A stretch of DNA of 16,768 nt, taken from assembly GCA_022758945.1 (NCBI GenBank), contig JAEMQE010000195.1, forward strand, positions 1 to 16,768, in the 5' to 3' direction. Of the stretch, positions 1 to 6,299 are shown piece after piece. The position numbers and the translations under genes were made by a program. The notes beneath the pieces were generated by a model that searched no databases, had not been told where the DNA came from, and was given only the letters and a program-made list of their open reading frames with translations. Source of the stretch: Lentimicrobium sp. GTDB taxonomy: Bacteria; Bacteroidota; Bacteroidia; Flavobacteriales; Flavobacteriaceae. Position 1 is the stretch's first letter. Each line of letters opens with the position of its first letter.

Positions 1-312
1 TGCATTAGTATCATTGGCTTGCAATTGAGCCACAATGTTTTTGTTGATTTCGCCGGCATAAATCATCACGACAACATCCAACATTGGTTTATCGGTAATT
101 CTTCGTCCGTCAATCATTTGAGGAGTCAAACCAATACTTTGCGCCATTTTTGTTGCCGATTTTCCGCCTCCGTGAACCAGAATTTTATATCCTTCAATCT
201 TGGAAAAATCTTCCTGAAACTGAGATAATTCCGTTGGATTATCGATGATGTTACCACCAATTTTTATGATTGAAAGAGGTTTTAGGTTCTGGGTTTTGGG
301 TTTTGGACTCAT
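1..312 (-). CDS. argB: N-acetyl/N-succinyl-glutamate kinase, N-terminal part (runs off left edge)
   Basis: This is the first 104 codons of the amino-acid kinase that phosphorylates N-acylglutamate, the second step of arginine synthesis; the rest lies outside the window. Reading the minus strand from ATG at 312 gives an open frame with SIIKIGGNIID (lysine and glycine-rich phosphate-binding start), LVHGGGK (the nucleotide/substrate glycine loop) and TPQMIDGRRITD, all typical of ArgB. It begins 25 nt after the argF' stop, so it is co-transcribed. The first 12 or so codons (MSPKPKTQNLKP) are encoded by a tandem heptanucleotide repeat, so the protein probably has a short non-conserved N-terminal extension. 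In Bacteroidetes that use a succinylated pathway this enzyme would act on N-succinylglutamate; the fragment does not decide between acetyl and succinyl. Confidence 0.93.
   Translation of the reverse strand, partial: MSPKPKTQNLKPLSIIKIGGNIIDNPTELSQFQEDFSKIEGYKILVHGGGKSATKMAQSIGLTPQMIDGRRITDKPMLDVVVMIYAGEINKNIVAQLQANDTNA
277..306 (-). repeat. Heptanucleotide tandem repeat inside the argB 5' coding region
   Basis: On the coding strand the bases from 306 down to 277 read CCAAAAC, CCAAAAC, CCAGAAC, CTAAAAC, CT: four imperfect 7-nt units. The same heptad family (AACCTGA-type) occurs between argC and argD. The unit is not a multiple of three, so gain or loss of a unit would shift the reading frame between the start codon and the conserved kinase body. 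Confidence 0.8.
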
Positions 313-337
313 TTCTACTATTTTAAAAGTCTTTTCT

Positions 338-1288
338 CTATTTTCTGTTTTCTAAAATCTTCTGCAACACTAATTGAGCGGAATAAGTTCTGTTATTGGC
401 TTGTTCGATAACAATAGAATTTTCGCTGTCAATCACTTCGTCAGTCACAATTACATTTCTACGAACGGGTAAACAGTGCATAAATTTGGCATTGTTAGTC
501 AGTTTCATTTTATCGGCAGAAACCGTCCAATTTGGGTCTGAATTGGTGATTTTTCCGTATTCTTTATAATTGCTCCAGTTTTTAGCATAGATAAAATCAG
601 CATTTTCGAAAGCTTTATCTTGATCGTATTCGATTATGGAATCTTTTGTGATTTCAGGATTTAGTTCATAACCTTCGGGATGCGTAATTACAAAATCCAT
701 TTCGGTTTGTTTTTGCATCATTTCTATGAAAGAATTTGGAACAGCCTGAGGCAAAGCTCTTGGATGCGGAGCCCAAGTCAGCACCACTTTGGCTCTGTGT
801 GGTGTTTTGTGTTCCGCCATTGTAATCGCATCAGCAAGAGATTGCATAGGATGTCCCGTAGCACTTTCCATATTGACAATTGGCACCGTGGCGTGTTTCA
901 AAAATCCTGAAATTACCGTTTCGGCATTGTCTTTTTCTTTGTCCACCAATCCTGCAAAAGCCCTGATAGCAATGATGTCGGCGTATTGCGAAACCACTGC
1001 AGCCGCTTCTTTGATATGCTCTGACGCACCTTGATCCATAACTGCTCCATCTTCATATTCCAATGTCCAACCTTCGCTGCCAAAGTTCATCACCATCACG
1101 TTCATTCCTAAATTTAAGGCTGCTTTTTGGGTACTCAAACGAGTTCTCAAACTAGAATTAAAGAATAACATTACTAGTGTTTTGTTTTTCCCCAGTTTCT
1201 TGTTTTTAAGCGGATTCTTTTTGATTTTTAACGCTTGTTTCACCCATTTGTCGAGTGAATCTATGTTTTGTATGGATATAAAGTTCAT
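338..1288 (-). CDS. argF': N-acetyl/N-succinyl-L-ornithine carbamoyltransferase
   Basis: A 316-residue transcarbamylase that uses N-acylated ornithine and carbamoyl phosphate to make N-acylcitrulline, replacing ordinary ornithine carbamoyltransferase. Visible motifs are NSSLRTR (residues 44-50, carbamoyl-phosphate loop), HPMQ (146-149), WAPHPRALPQAVPNSF (172-187) and MHCLPVRRN (270-278). The last two blocks match my memory of the Bacteroides fragilis N-succinylornithine enzyme much better than ArgF. The residue before the conserved Glu-His (SEH, 89-91) aligns with the acetyl/succinyl specificity position (Glu92 in Xanthomonas AOTCase, Pro90 in the B. fragilis enzyme) and is serine here, so the acyl group is not settled. 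The ATG at 1288 gives the expected N-terminus. It lies downstream of the GxxExxY gene and 25 nt upstream of argB. Confidence 0.95.
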   Translation of the reverse strand: MNFISIQNIDSLDKWVKQALKIKKNPLKNKKLGKNKTLVMLFFNSSLRTRLSTQKAALNLGMNVMVMNFGSEGWTLEYEDGAVMDQGASEHIKEAAAVVSQYADIIAIRAFAGLVDKEKDNAETVISGFLKHATVPIVNMESATGHPMQSLADAITMAEHKTPHRAKVVLTWAPHPRALPQAVPNSFIEMMQKQTEMDFVITHPEGYELNPEITKDSIIEYDQDKAFENADFIYAKNWSNYKEYGKITNSDPNWTVSADKMKLTNNAKFMHCLPVRRNVIVTDEVIDSENSIVIEQANNRTYSAQLVLQKILENRK

Positions 1289-1302
1289 TGTTATGTTTTT
1301 TT

Positions 1303-1355
1303 GGACGCTGATTAAACGGATTCACTAAAGCGAAGACGCGGATAAAAGCGGATTT
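1303..1355 (+). repeat. Dispersed ~52-nt structured repeat, copy A
   Basis: Located between the argF' start and the GxxExxY stop. It begins GGACGCTGATTAAACGGATT, has a central stem TTCAC/GCGAA around TAAA (TTCGC/GTGAA on the operon strand, with one G-U pair), and ends GATAAAAGCGGATTT. It is the same element as copies B and C and is the most diverged of the three. It has the same orientation as copy C and is inverted relative to copy B. Confidence 0.75.
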
Positions 1356-1395
1356 GTTGCTTATATTTTTAGTTGTGTTTAAATTAAATGTTTTT

Positions 1396-1776
1396 TTATT
1401 TTCTATGATTTTCAAATATTTTTCTTTTAAATTCAGGTTTCTTTCCAAAGTTTAGAAGTAAACCAACTTCACAATCTGTTCCTCTTAAATAATTTAGAAT
1501 TTGATTTTCAAAATCTTTTACAATACAGTCGGCAGCTTTTAATTCAAGTATAATTACATCCTCAACCAGCAAATCAGCGTAATATTCGCCTACTTCAATT
1601 CCTTTGTAGTAAACCAAAATTTTCTTTTGGGCTTCCACTTTATAACCTTTATTTTTTAATTCTAAATACAAAGAATTTTGATACACTTTCTCCAGAAAAC
1701 CATGACCCAACTCATTATAAACTTCATAAAAAGTTTTAATAATCGCGTTTGTTAATTCTTCGTGTAATATTTCCAT
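1396..1776 (-). CDS. GxxExxY protein (PD-(D/E)XK nuclease-fold family)
   Basis: A 126-residue protein of the GxxExxY family (PDDEXK_3-type), widespread in Bacteroidetes and of unknown biological role. It has the name-giving motif G26-F-L-E29-K-V-Y32, an Asp (D68) followed by E78-L-K80 (the D...ExK arrangement of PD-(D/E)XK nucleases), and Q92...Y96 as in the QxxxY motif of RecB-like members. The length is normal for the family and no signal or membrane segment is present. It sits, in the same orientation, inside the arginine/proline operon between proB and argF', where it has no obvious metabolic role. The 61-nt gap to proB is almost entirely repeat copy B, and copy A follows the gene. I infer an inserted cassette. 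Nuclease activity is a fold-based prediction only. Confidence 0.88.
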   Translation of the reverse strand: MEILHEELTNAIIKTFYEVYNELGHGFLEKVYQNSLYLELKNKGYKVEAQKKILVYYKGIEVGEYYADLLVEDVIILELKAADCIVKDFENQILNYLRGTDCEVGLLLNFGKKPEFKRKIFENHRK

Positions 1777-1781
1777 TTTAC

Positions 1782-1833
1782 AAATCTGTTTTTATCCGTG
1801 TTTTCGCAACGCGAATCTGTGTCATCCGTGTCC
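1782..1833 (-). repeat. Dispersed ~52-nt structured repeat, copy B (inverted)
   Basis: It fills the space between the proB stop (1838-1840) and the GxxExxY start (1776). The minus strand reads GGACACGGATGACACAGATT, then stem TTCGC-GTT-GCGAA, then a conserved tail ending AAACAGATTT. By hand alignment it matches copy C at about 43 of 52 positions; four of the nine differences lie in the stem-loop, where one base pair changes G-C to A-T on both sides. Confidence 0.8.
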
Positions 1834-1837
1834 CAAT

Positions 1838-2599
1838 CTAAACAATCTTAGTAAACGCAATTTCGTTTTTTAACGCCTTCAAAATAAAATTGTCTTCCAA
1901 GCCATTGATGATCCAGGTTTCGATATTCGCTGCTTTGGCTATGGCTGCTGAATCAATTTTAGATTGCATTCCGCCGGTTCCATGAGATGATTTCGAATCT
2001 CCAATTTCTTTTTGTAAAAGTTGTAAATCAGTTACTAATTCGATGGTCTTTGGAAATTCATCTTTGAATGAAGCTTTGGTGTAGATTCCGTTGGTATTCG
2101 TGGCAATTATCAGAATGTCAACGTTCAATAAAACTGCCGTTAAAGCCGCTAATTTATCGTTATCACCAAACTGAATTTCATCCGTAGCCACGGTGTCATT
2201 TTCATTAATAATTGGAATATAACTGTTTTTGACCAAGACATTTATCGTGTTTACGATATTGAGTTTGGTTTGTTTTTTTTCAAAATCAGAATACGAAAGT
2301 AAACATTGCGAAGTATGCAAACCCAAATCACTGAAATTTTCGTGGTAAATCCGCATCAAATGAGGCTGGCCAATAGAAGCCAAAGCTTGTTTTACAAAAA
2401 CATCTTTGTCGTGATTGTCTAGTTTTACAAACTGTTTTGCTGCCGCAATGGCACCAGAACTAACGATTATAAATTCGTACTCATCTTGTAAAGCGGCAAT
2501 TTGCATTCCAATATCCTCAATCTTTCCTCTCGAAATATGATTGGTTTCTTTGGTGAGTGTATTGCTTCCAAGCTTTAATAATATTCTTTTTTTTGTCAT
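1838..2599 (-). CDS. proB: Glutamate 5-kinase (kinase domain only)
   Basis: Phosphorylates glutamate to gamma-glutamyl phosphate, the first step of proline synthesis, handing the unstable product to ProA encoded just upstream. The 253-residue protein shows KLGSNTLT (residues 9-16, phosphate loop), SSGAIAAA, INENDTVA, FGDNDKLAA and SHGTGGMQSKIDSA (glycine-rich nucleotide-binding loop). It lacks the C-terminal PUA domain of the approximately 367-residue E. coli ProB, which is common in shorter family members. ATG at 2599 begins directly before the first beta strand. The 146-nt gap from proA is filled with repeats. Its presence among arg genes links proline and arginine supply from glutamate. 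Confidence 0.94.
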   Translation of the reverse strand: MTKKRILLKLGSNTLTKETNHISRGKIEDIGMQIAALQDEYEFIIVSSGAIAAAKQFVKLDNHDKDVFVKQALASIGQPHLMRIYHENFSDLGLHTSQCLLSYSDFEKKQTKLNIVNTINVLVKNSYIPIINENDTVATDEIQFGDNDKLAALTAVLLNVDILIIATNTNGIYTKASFKDEFPKTIELVTDLQLLQKEIGDSKSSHGTGGMQSKIDSAAIAKAANIETWIINGLEDNFILKALKNEIAFTKIV

Positions 2600-2621
2600 T
2601 ATTTATTCGTTTTGGTCAAAT

Positions 2622-2673
2622 AGACACGGATGACACGGATTCACTTCGTGAAAACGCAGATAAAAACGGATTT
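2622..2673 (+). repeat. Dispersed ~52-nt structured repeat, copy C
   Basis: Lies between proA and proB. It reads AGACACGGATGACACGGATT, a perfect stem TTCAC-TTC-GTGAA, then AAACGCAGATAAAAACGGAT and TT. It stands alone, with no GxxExxY gene attached, in the same orientation as copy A. Confidence 0.8.
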
Positions 2674-2702
2674 TAAGGTTTAAATTCATATTATAATTGT
2701 TA

Positions 2703-2740
2703 TCGACTGCGCTCGAACTGATCACTAAAAACTGATCACT
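2703..2740. repeat. Imperfect palindrome and 11-bp direct repeat downstream of proA
   Basis: TCGA-ctgcgc-TCGA (2703-2716) is followed by two copies of AACTGATCACT (2716-2726 and 2730-2740) immediately before the proA stop codon. With repeat copy C it makes up most of the proA-proB gap. It is too short to be a CRISPR and resembles degenerate intergenic repeat material. Confidence 0.6.
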
Positions 2741-2745
2741 GAACA

Positions 2746-3942
2746 CTATCTAATTTGTCCATTTCCGTAAATATACCATTTATTAGTGACTAAATGTTGC
2801 AAACCTATTGGCCCGCGTTGGTGCAATTTGTCCGTGCTTATCGCCAATTCTCCTCCCAAACCAAATTGTCCGCCATCCGTAAATCGGGTTGAAGCATTTT
2901 GATACACTGCCGCACAATCTACTTGTCCCATAAATTGTTGGGCAATTGCGTTGTTTTTAGTAATAATTGACGCTGAATGTCCACCAGAATATTGGTTGAT
3001 TTTCGCAATCGCTTCTTCGTCAGAATTTACGATTCCAATAACAATTTTATAATTTAAAAACTCTTCATACCAAATCAAATCGGATTCAATTAGAGGAACA
3101 TTTGTTGCTTTTGAAAAACGTTTGTCTCCTAAAATTTCAACCTTATATTTCTGCAATTCAGCAACCAAATTAGTTGCAAAATCTTCCCAATTTTCTAAAT
3201 TTGAATCTATCAAAACCTTATCCAAAGCATTACAAACTCCAATATTTGTTGTTTTTCCGTTGATGATAATGTCCAATGCTTTTTGCAAATCGGCTTCTTT
3301 GTTTACATAAACAAAGTTATTTCCGCGACCGCTGACAATCACCGGACAGGTAGCGTGTTTTTTGGTGAAAGCAATCAATTGTTCGCCGCCGCGAGGAACA
3401 ATTAAATCTACTTTTTGTGTTGGTTTTTCCAAAAATGCCTGAGTTTCCTCCCGGTTATAATTCAAATATTCCACCCAATCTTTAGAAATATCATTTTCTT
3501 CGAGTGCTTGATGCCAAAGGGAAACAATTTTCAAATTCGACAACAAGGATTCTTTTCCACCTTTCAACAAGATTTTGTTTCCAGATTTGAAAGCGATTCC
3601 ACCCGCTTCAACGGTTACGTCAGGTCTGGATTCGTAAATGATCATTATCGTTCCAAAAGCTGCCGTTTTGTTGATGATTTTCAACCCGTTGTCGTGATTG
3701 AAATTGAATCTTTCCACTCCAACAGGGTCTTCCTGACTTGCCAATTGTTGCATTGATAAAATCATTCCGTCAATTTTGGAATCATCCACTAACAAGCGTT
3801 TTTCCATAGCCAAATCTTCACCAGAATAATTGTTTAAATCCTGTTGATTCACCGTTTTAATGTTGGCTCTTTCTTGTTCAAGAAGTTCTGCCATTCGACT
3901 TAAAACAGCATTTCGTTTTTCTATGGATAATAATGTGTTCAT
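2746..3942 (-). CDS. proA: Gamma-glutamyl phosphate reductase
   Basis: NADPH-dependent reduction of gamma-glutamyl phosphate to glutamate 5-semialdehyde, the second step of proline synthesis. The 398-residue protein has the ALDH-like family features: IIYESRPDVTVEAGG (residues 101-115), LKGGKES (126-132), VPRGGEQLI (182-190), TTNIGVCNALD (231-241) with catalytic Cys237, and a C-terminal QFGLGGELAIST block. The length is slightly short of E. coli ProA but all conserved blocks are present. ATG at 3942 follows the argD stop by 53 nt, most of which is a perfect hairpin. It precedes proB in the transcript, the reverse of the E. coli order. Confidence 0.95.
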   Translation of the reverse strand: MNTLLSIEKRNAVLSRMAELLEQERANIKTVNQQDLNNYSGEDLAMEKRLLVDDSKIDGMILSMQQLASQEDPVGVERFNFNHDNGLKIINKTAAFGTIMIIYESRPDVTVEAGGIAFKSGNKILLKGGKESLLSNLKIVSLWHQALEENDISKDWVEYLNYNREETQAFLEKPTQKVDLIVPRGGEQLIAFTKKHATCPVIVSGRGNNFVYVNKEADLQKALDIIINGKTTNIGVCNALDKVLIDSNLENWEDFATNLVAELQKYKVEILGDKRFSKATNVPLIESDLIWYEEFLNYKIVIGIVNSDEEAIAKINQYSGGHSASIITKNNAIAQQFMGQVDCAAVYQNASTRFTDGGQFGLGGELAISTDKLHQRGPIGLQHLVTNKWYIYGNGQIR

Positions 3943-3961
3943 TTTATTTCTTTGTTTTGGT

Positions 3962-3996
3962 AATCTTTGTCAAAGTTCAAAACTTTGACAAAGATT
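3962..3996. repeat. Perfect 16-bp inverted repeat between argD and proA
   Basis: AATCTTTGTCAAAGTT (3962-3977) and AACTTTGACAAAGATT (3981-3996) are exact inverse complements around a CAA loop. The outer end overlaps the last base of the argD stop codon. In the operon direction no U-tract follows (the next bases are TACCAAAACAAAG), so it is not a normal intrinsic terminator. An mRNA-processing or stabilising hairpin, or a palindromic intergenic repeat, fits better. Confidence 0.85.
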
Positions 3997-5132
3997 TATT
4001 TTAATTCTGCCAAAGCTTCTTTCAAAGCGATAATAAATTGATCAATTACTTCTTTTTTGATTGTCAATGGCGGCAAGATTCTCAATAAGTTTTTATTATT
4101 GGCATTCCCGGTAAAAATATGTTTTTCAATAATCAGTTTTTTACGTAATTCCGAAACATCAAAAGCAAATTCAGCGCCTAACATCAAACCTTTTCCTTTT
4201 ACTTTAATCACTTCGGGAACAGCTTTGATCGCTTCCAAGAAATAGGCGTAAACGTCATTCACGTTGTCCATTAATTTCTCTTTTTCCATCACTTCAAGAA
4301 CAGCAATTCCTGCGGCACAAGCGAGATGGCTTCCGCCAAAAGTGGTACCCAATAATCCGTAACTGGCTGTGAATTTTGGGGAAATCATAATTCCACCTAT
4401 AGGAAATCCGTTACCCATTCCTTTGGCAAGACAGATAATATCTGCTTTAATTCCGTGATGCTGATGCGCGAAAAACTTTCCGCTTCTTCCGTAACCGGAT
4501 TGTACTTCGTCCAAGATTAAAACAACGTCGTATTGTTCGCATACTTTTTCCAAAGCCTGAAAAAATTCTGTTGTTCCTTCGTCTAAGCCTCCAACACCTT
4601 GAATGCCTTCAATAATTACGCAGGTAACATCTCCTTTTTTCAATTCGGCTTCCACCAAATCAATATTATTCAACGGCAAGAAAGTAACGACTTGTTGCGC
4701 ATTGATTGGTGCCACAATTTTTTTATTATCGGTAACAGCAACTGCCGCTGACGTTCGGCCGTGAAAGGAATTATCAAAAGCAATAACACGTGATTTTTCG
4801 TTGTGAAAAGAGGCTAATTTCAATGCATTTTCATTGGCTTCGGCACCAGAACTACACAAAAATAAAGTGTAATCTTCATAACCTGAAAGTTTGCCTAATT
4901 TCTCGGCCAATTCCACTTGTAAAGGATTCTGAATCGCATTGGAATAAAACCCAATATTATCCAACTGGTTTTTTAATTTGGCAACATAATCCGGTTGAGT
5001 ATGACCAATGGAAATTACTCCGTGACCACCATATAAATCGAGATATTCCACACCATTTTCGTCGGTAATCGTGTAATCAAGCGCTTTTACAGGCGTGATG
5101 TTGTATAAAGGATAAACGTTGAATAAGTTCAT
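3996..5132 (-). CDS. argD: N-acetyl/N-succinyl-ornithine aminotransferase
   Basis: PLP-dependent class III aminotransferase that converts N-acylglutamate semialdehyde to N-acylornithine using glutamate as amino donor. The 378 residues contain the YLDLYGGHGVISIGHTQP entry region (30-47), SSGAEANENALK (94-105, cofactor phosphate contact), NSFHGRT (121-127), LDEVQSGYGR (207-216, with the PLP-nitrogen Asp208) and AKGMGNGFPIGG (236-247), in which Lys237 is the Schiff-base lysine. The shortened N-terminus starting MNLFNVYPLYNITPVKA is normal for Bacteroidetes members. It sits between argC and proA, and both intergenic gaps contain inverted repeats. The substrate acyl group is not determined by visible motifs. 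Confidence 0.94.
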   Translation of the reverse strand: MNLFNVYPLYNITPVKALDYTITDENGVEYLDLYGGHGVISIGHTQPDYVAKLKNQLDNIGFYSNAIQNPLQVELAEKLGKLSGYEDYTLFLCSSGAEANENALKLASFHNEKSRVIAFDNSFHGRTSAAVAVTDNKKIVAPINAQQVVTFLPLNNIDLVEAELKKGDVTCVIIEGIQGVGGLDEGTTEFFQALEKVCEQYDVVLILDEVQSGYGRSGKFFAHQHHGIKADIICLAKGMGNGFPIGGIMISPKFTASYGLLGTTFGGSHLACAAGIAVLEVMEKEKLMDNVNDVYAYFLEAIKAVPEVIKVKGKGLMLGAEFAFDVSELRKKLIIEKHIFTGNANNKNLLRILPPLTIKKEVIDQFIIALKEALAELK

Positions 5133-5141
5133 TTTATAATT

Positions 5142-5204
5142 GTTTAAGGTTTAAAGTTTAATGTTTCAAGTTTGTTGAATAACCTGAAACCTGAAACTTG
5201 AAAC
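5142..5204. repeat. Heptanucleotide arrays in opposite orientations between argC and argD
   Basis: Plus-strand bases 5142-5176 read as heptads GTTTAAG, GTTTAAA, GTTTAAT, GTTTCAA, GTTTGTT. Bases 5181-5204 read AACCTGA, AACCTGA, AACTTGA, AAC. The two halves are roughly inverted, giving an exact 11-bp inverted repeat GTTTCAAGTTT/AAACTTGAAAC (5163-5173 and 5194-5204). It occupies most of the 78-nt argC-argD spacer. Confidence 0.75.
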
Positions 5205-5210
5205 AAATTT

Positions 5211-6188
5211 TTAAAATCCGCTTGGTTTCAAATGTAAACCTGTGCTTTCGTCCAAACCAAACATTAAATTCATATTCTGAATCGCTTGTCCCGAAGCACC
5301 TTTTATTAAATTATCAATGACAGAAGTTATCAATAATCGGTTTCCTTTTTTCATTAAACTAATAATGCATTTGTTCGTTTGTACCACTTGTTTCATATTG
5401 ATAGCAGTGGTGGTAACGGTTACAAACGGTTGGTCTTTATAAAAAGCTTCATATTTTGCAAAAATATCATCTAAGCTTTCTTCGATAGTTGTGTATAAAG
5501 TGGCAAAAATTCCTCTGGCAAAATCACCCCTATTCGGCACAAAAATCAATTCGTTTTTATATGCCGTTTGCAATTGATTGACGCTTTGGTTTATTTCGCC
5601 CAAATGCTGATGATCGAAAGCTTTATAATGCGACATATTATTGGATCTCCAACTGAAATGTGTCGTTTCCGAAGGCGTAACTCCAGCTCCTGTACTTCCT
5701 GTTGTAGCGTTGATATGCACGTCGGTTGTCAATAAATTATGCTTAGCCAAAGGTAATAATGCGAGTTGGATTGCAGTTGCAAAACATCCCGGATTGGCTA
5801 TGAATTGAGCGTTTTTAATTTCCGATTTATTTAATTCTGGTAAACCATAAACGAATGATTTTCCGTTGAAATTATGATCTTTCGTCAATCTGAAATCATT
5901 TCCTAAATCGATGATTTTGGTTACATTAGAAAACTGATTGCTTTCCAAAAATGAAATTGATTTTCCGTGTCCTAAACACAAGAAAACGACATCTACATTG
6001 GGATTCACGGTGTCGGTAAAATTCATTTCGATATGACCCAACAAATCTTGGTGTGCAAAGGAAAGAGATTTTCCCGCATTGGTTGTACTGTAAACGAAAT
6101 CCAATTTTGCGTTGGGGTGAAACATCAAAATTCTGATGAGTTCCCCAGCCGTGTAACCTGAACCGCCAATTATACCTATTGAAATCAT
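5211..6188 (-). CDS. argC: N-acetyl/N-succinyl-gamma-glutamyl-phosphate reductase
   Basis: NADPH-dependent reduction of N-acylglutamyl phosphate to the semialdehyde, between ArgB and ArgD in the pathway. The 325-residue protein starts with the Rossmann motif GIIGGSGYTAGELIRIL (residues 5-21), has the catalytic cysteine in ANPGCFATA (Cys135), then HINATTGSTGAGVTPSETTHFSW and HQHLGEI, the conserved substrate-binding and histidine blocks of ArgC. Its length is that of the shorter ArgC type. ATG at 6188 begins right at the first beta strand. It lies 111 nt after argG, separated by a long hairpin, and 78 nt before argD. Confidence 0.95.
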   Translation of the reverse strand: MISIGIIGGSGYTAGELIRILMFHPNAKLDFVYSTTNAGKSLSFAHQDLLGHIEMNFTDTVNPNVDVVFLCLGHGKSISFLESNQFSNVTKIIDLGNDFRLTKDHNFNGKSFVYGLPELNKSEIKNAQFIANPGCFATAIQLALLPLAKHNLLTTDVHINATTGSTGAGVTPSETTHFSWRSNNMSHYKAFDHQHLGEINQSVNQLQTAYKNELIFVPNRGDFARGIFATLYTTIEESLDDIFAKYEAFYKDQPFVTVTTTAINMKQVVQTNKCIISLMKKGNRLLITSVIDNLIKGASGQAIQNMNLMFGLDESTGLHLKPSGF

Positions 6189-6219
6189 AACTTTAAATTT
6201 TTAAAACATTTTTTATTTT

Positions 6220-6279
6220 AAACCATTAAGAAATTTAAGGAACATTAAGCTTAATGAAACTTAAATTTCTTATTGGTTT
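6220..6279. repeat. 60-nt near-perfect hairpin between argG and argC
   Basis: AAACCATTAAGAAATTTAAG (6220-6239) pairs with CTTAAATTTCTTATTGGTTT (6260-6279) at 19 of 20 positions (mismatch T6226/T6273). The enclosed 20 nt contain the perfect 14-bp palindrome CATTAAGCTTAATG (6243-6256), flanked by unpaired GAA and AAA. There is no U-tract in the operon direction. The form resembles palindromic intergenic repeats that I recall as common in Flavobacterium genomes. Confidence 0.82.
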
Positions 6280-6299
6280 GAAAAACAAGTAATAATTAT

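Noticed and set aside
789..1034. Plus-strand ORF inside argF'
   Set aside because: It is the antisense shadow of a well-conserved gene, with no family resemblance; the same applies to the other short ORFs opposite arg, pro, fahA, glyA and guaC.
2703..2740. Direct repeats as a small CRISPR-like array
   Set aside because: Only two 11-bp units 3 nt apart, with no spacers and no cas genes in the window.
3962..3996. Rho-independent terminator after argD
   Set aside because: The hairpin is strong but no U-tract follows in the direction of transcription, and proA follows closely on the same strand.
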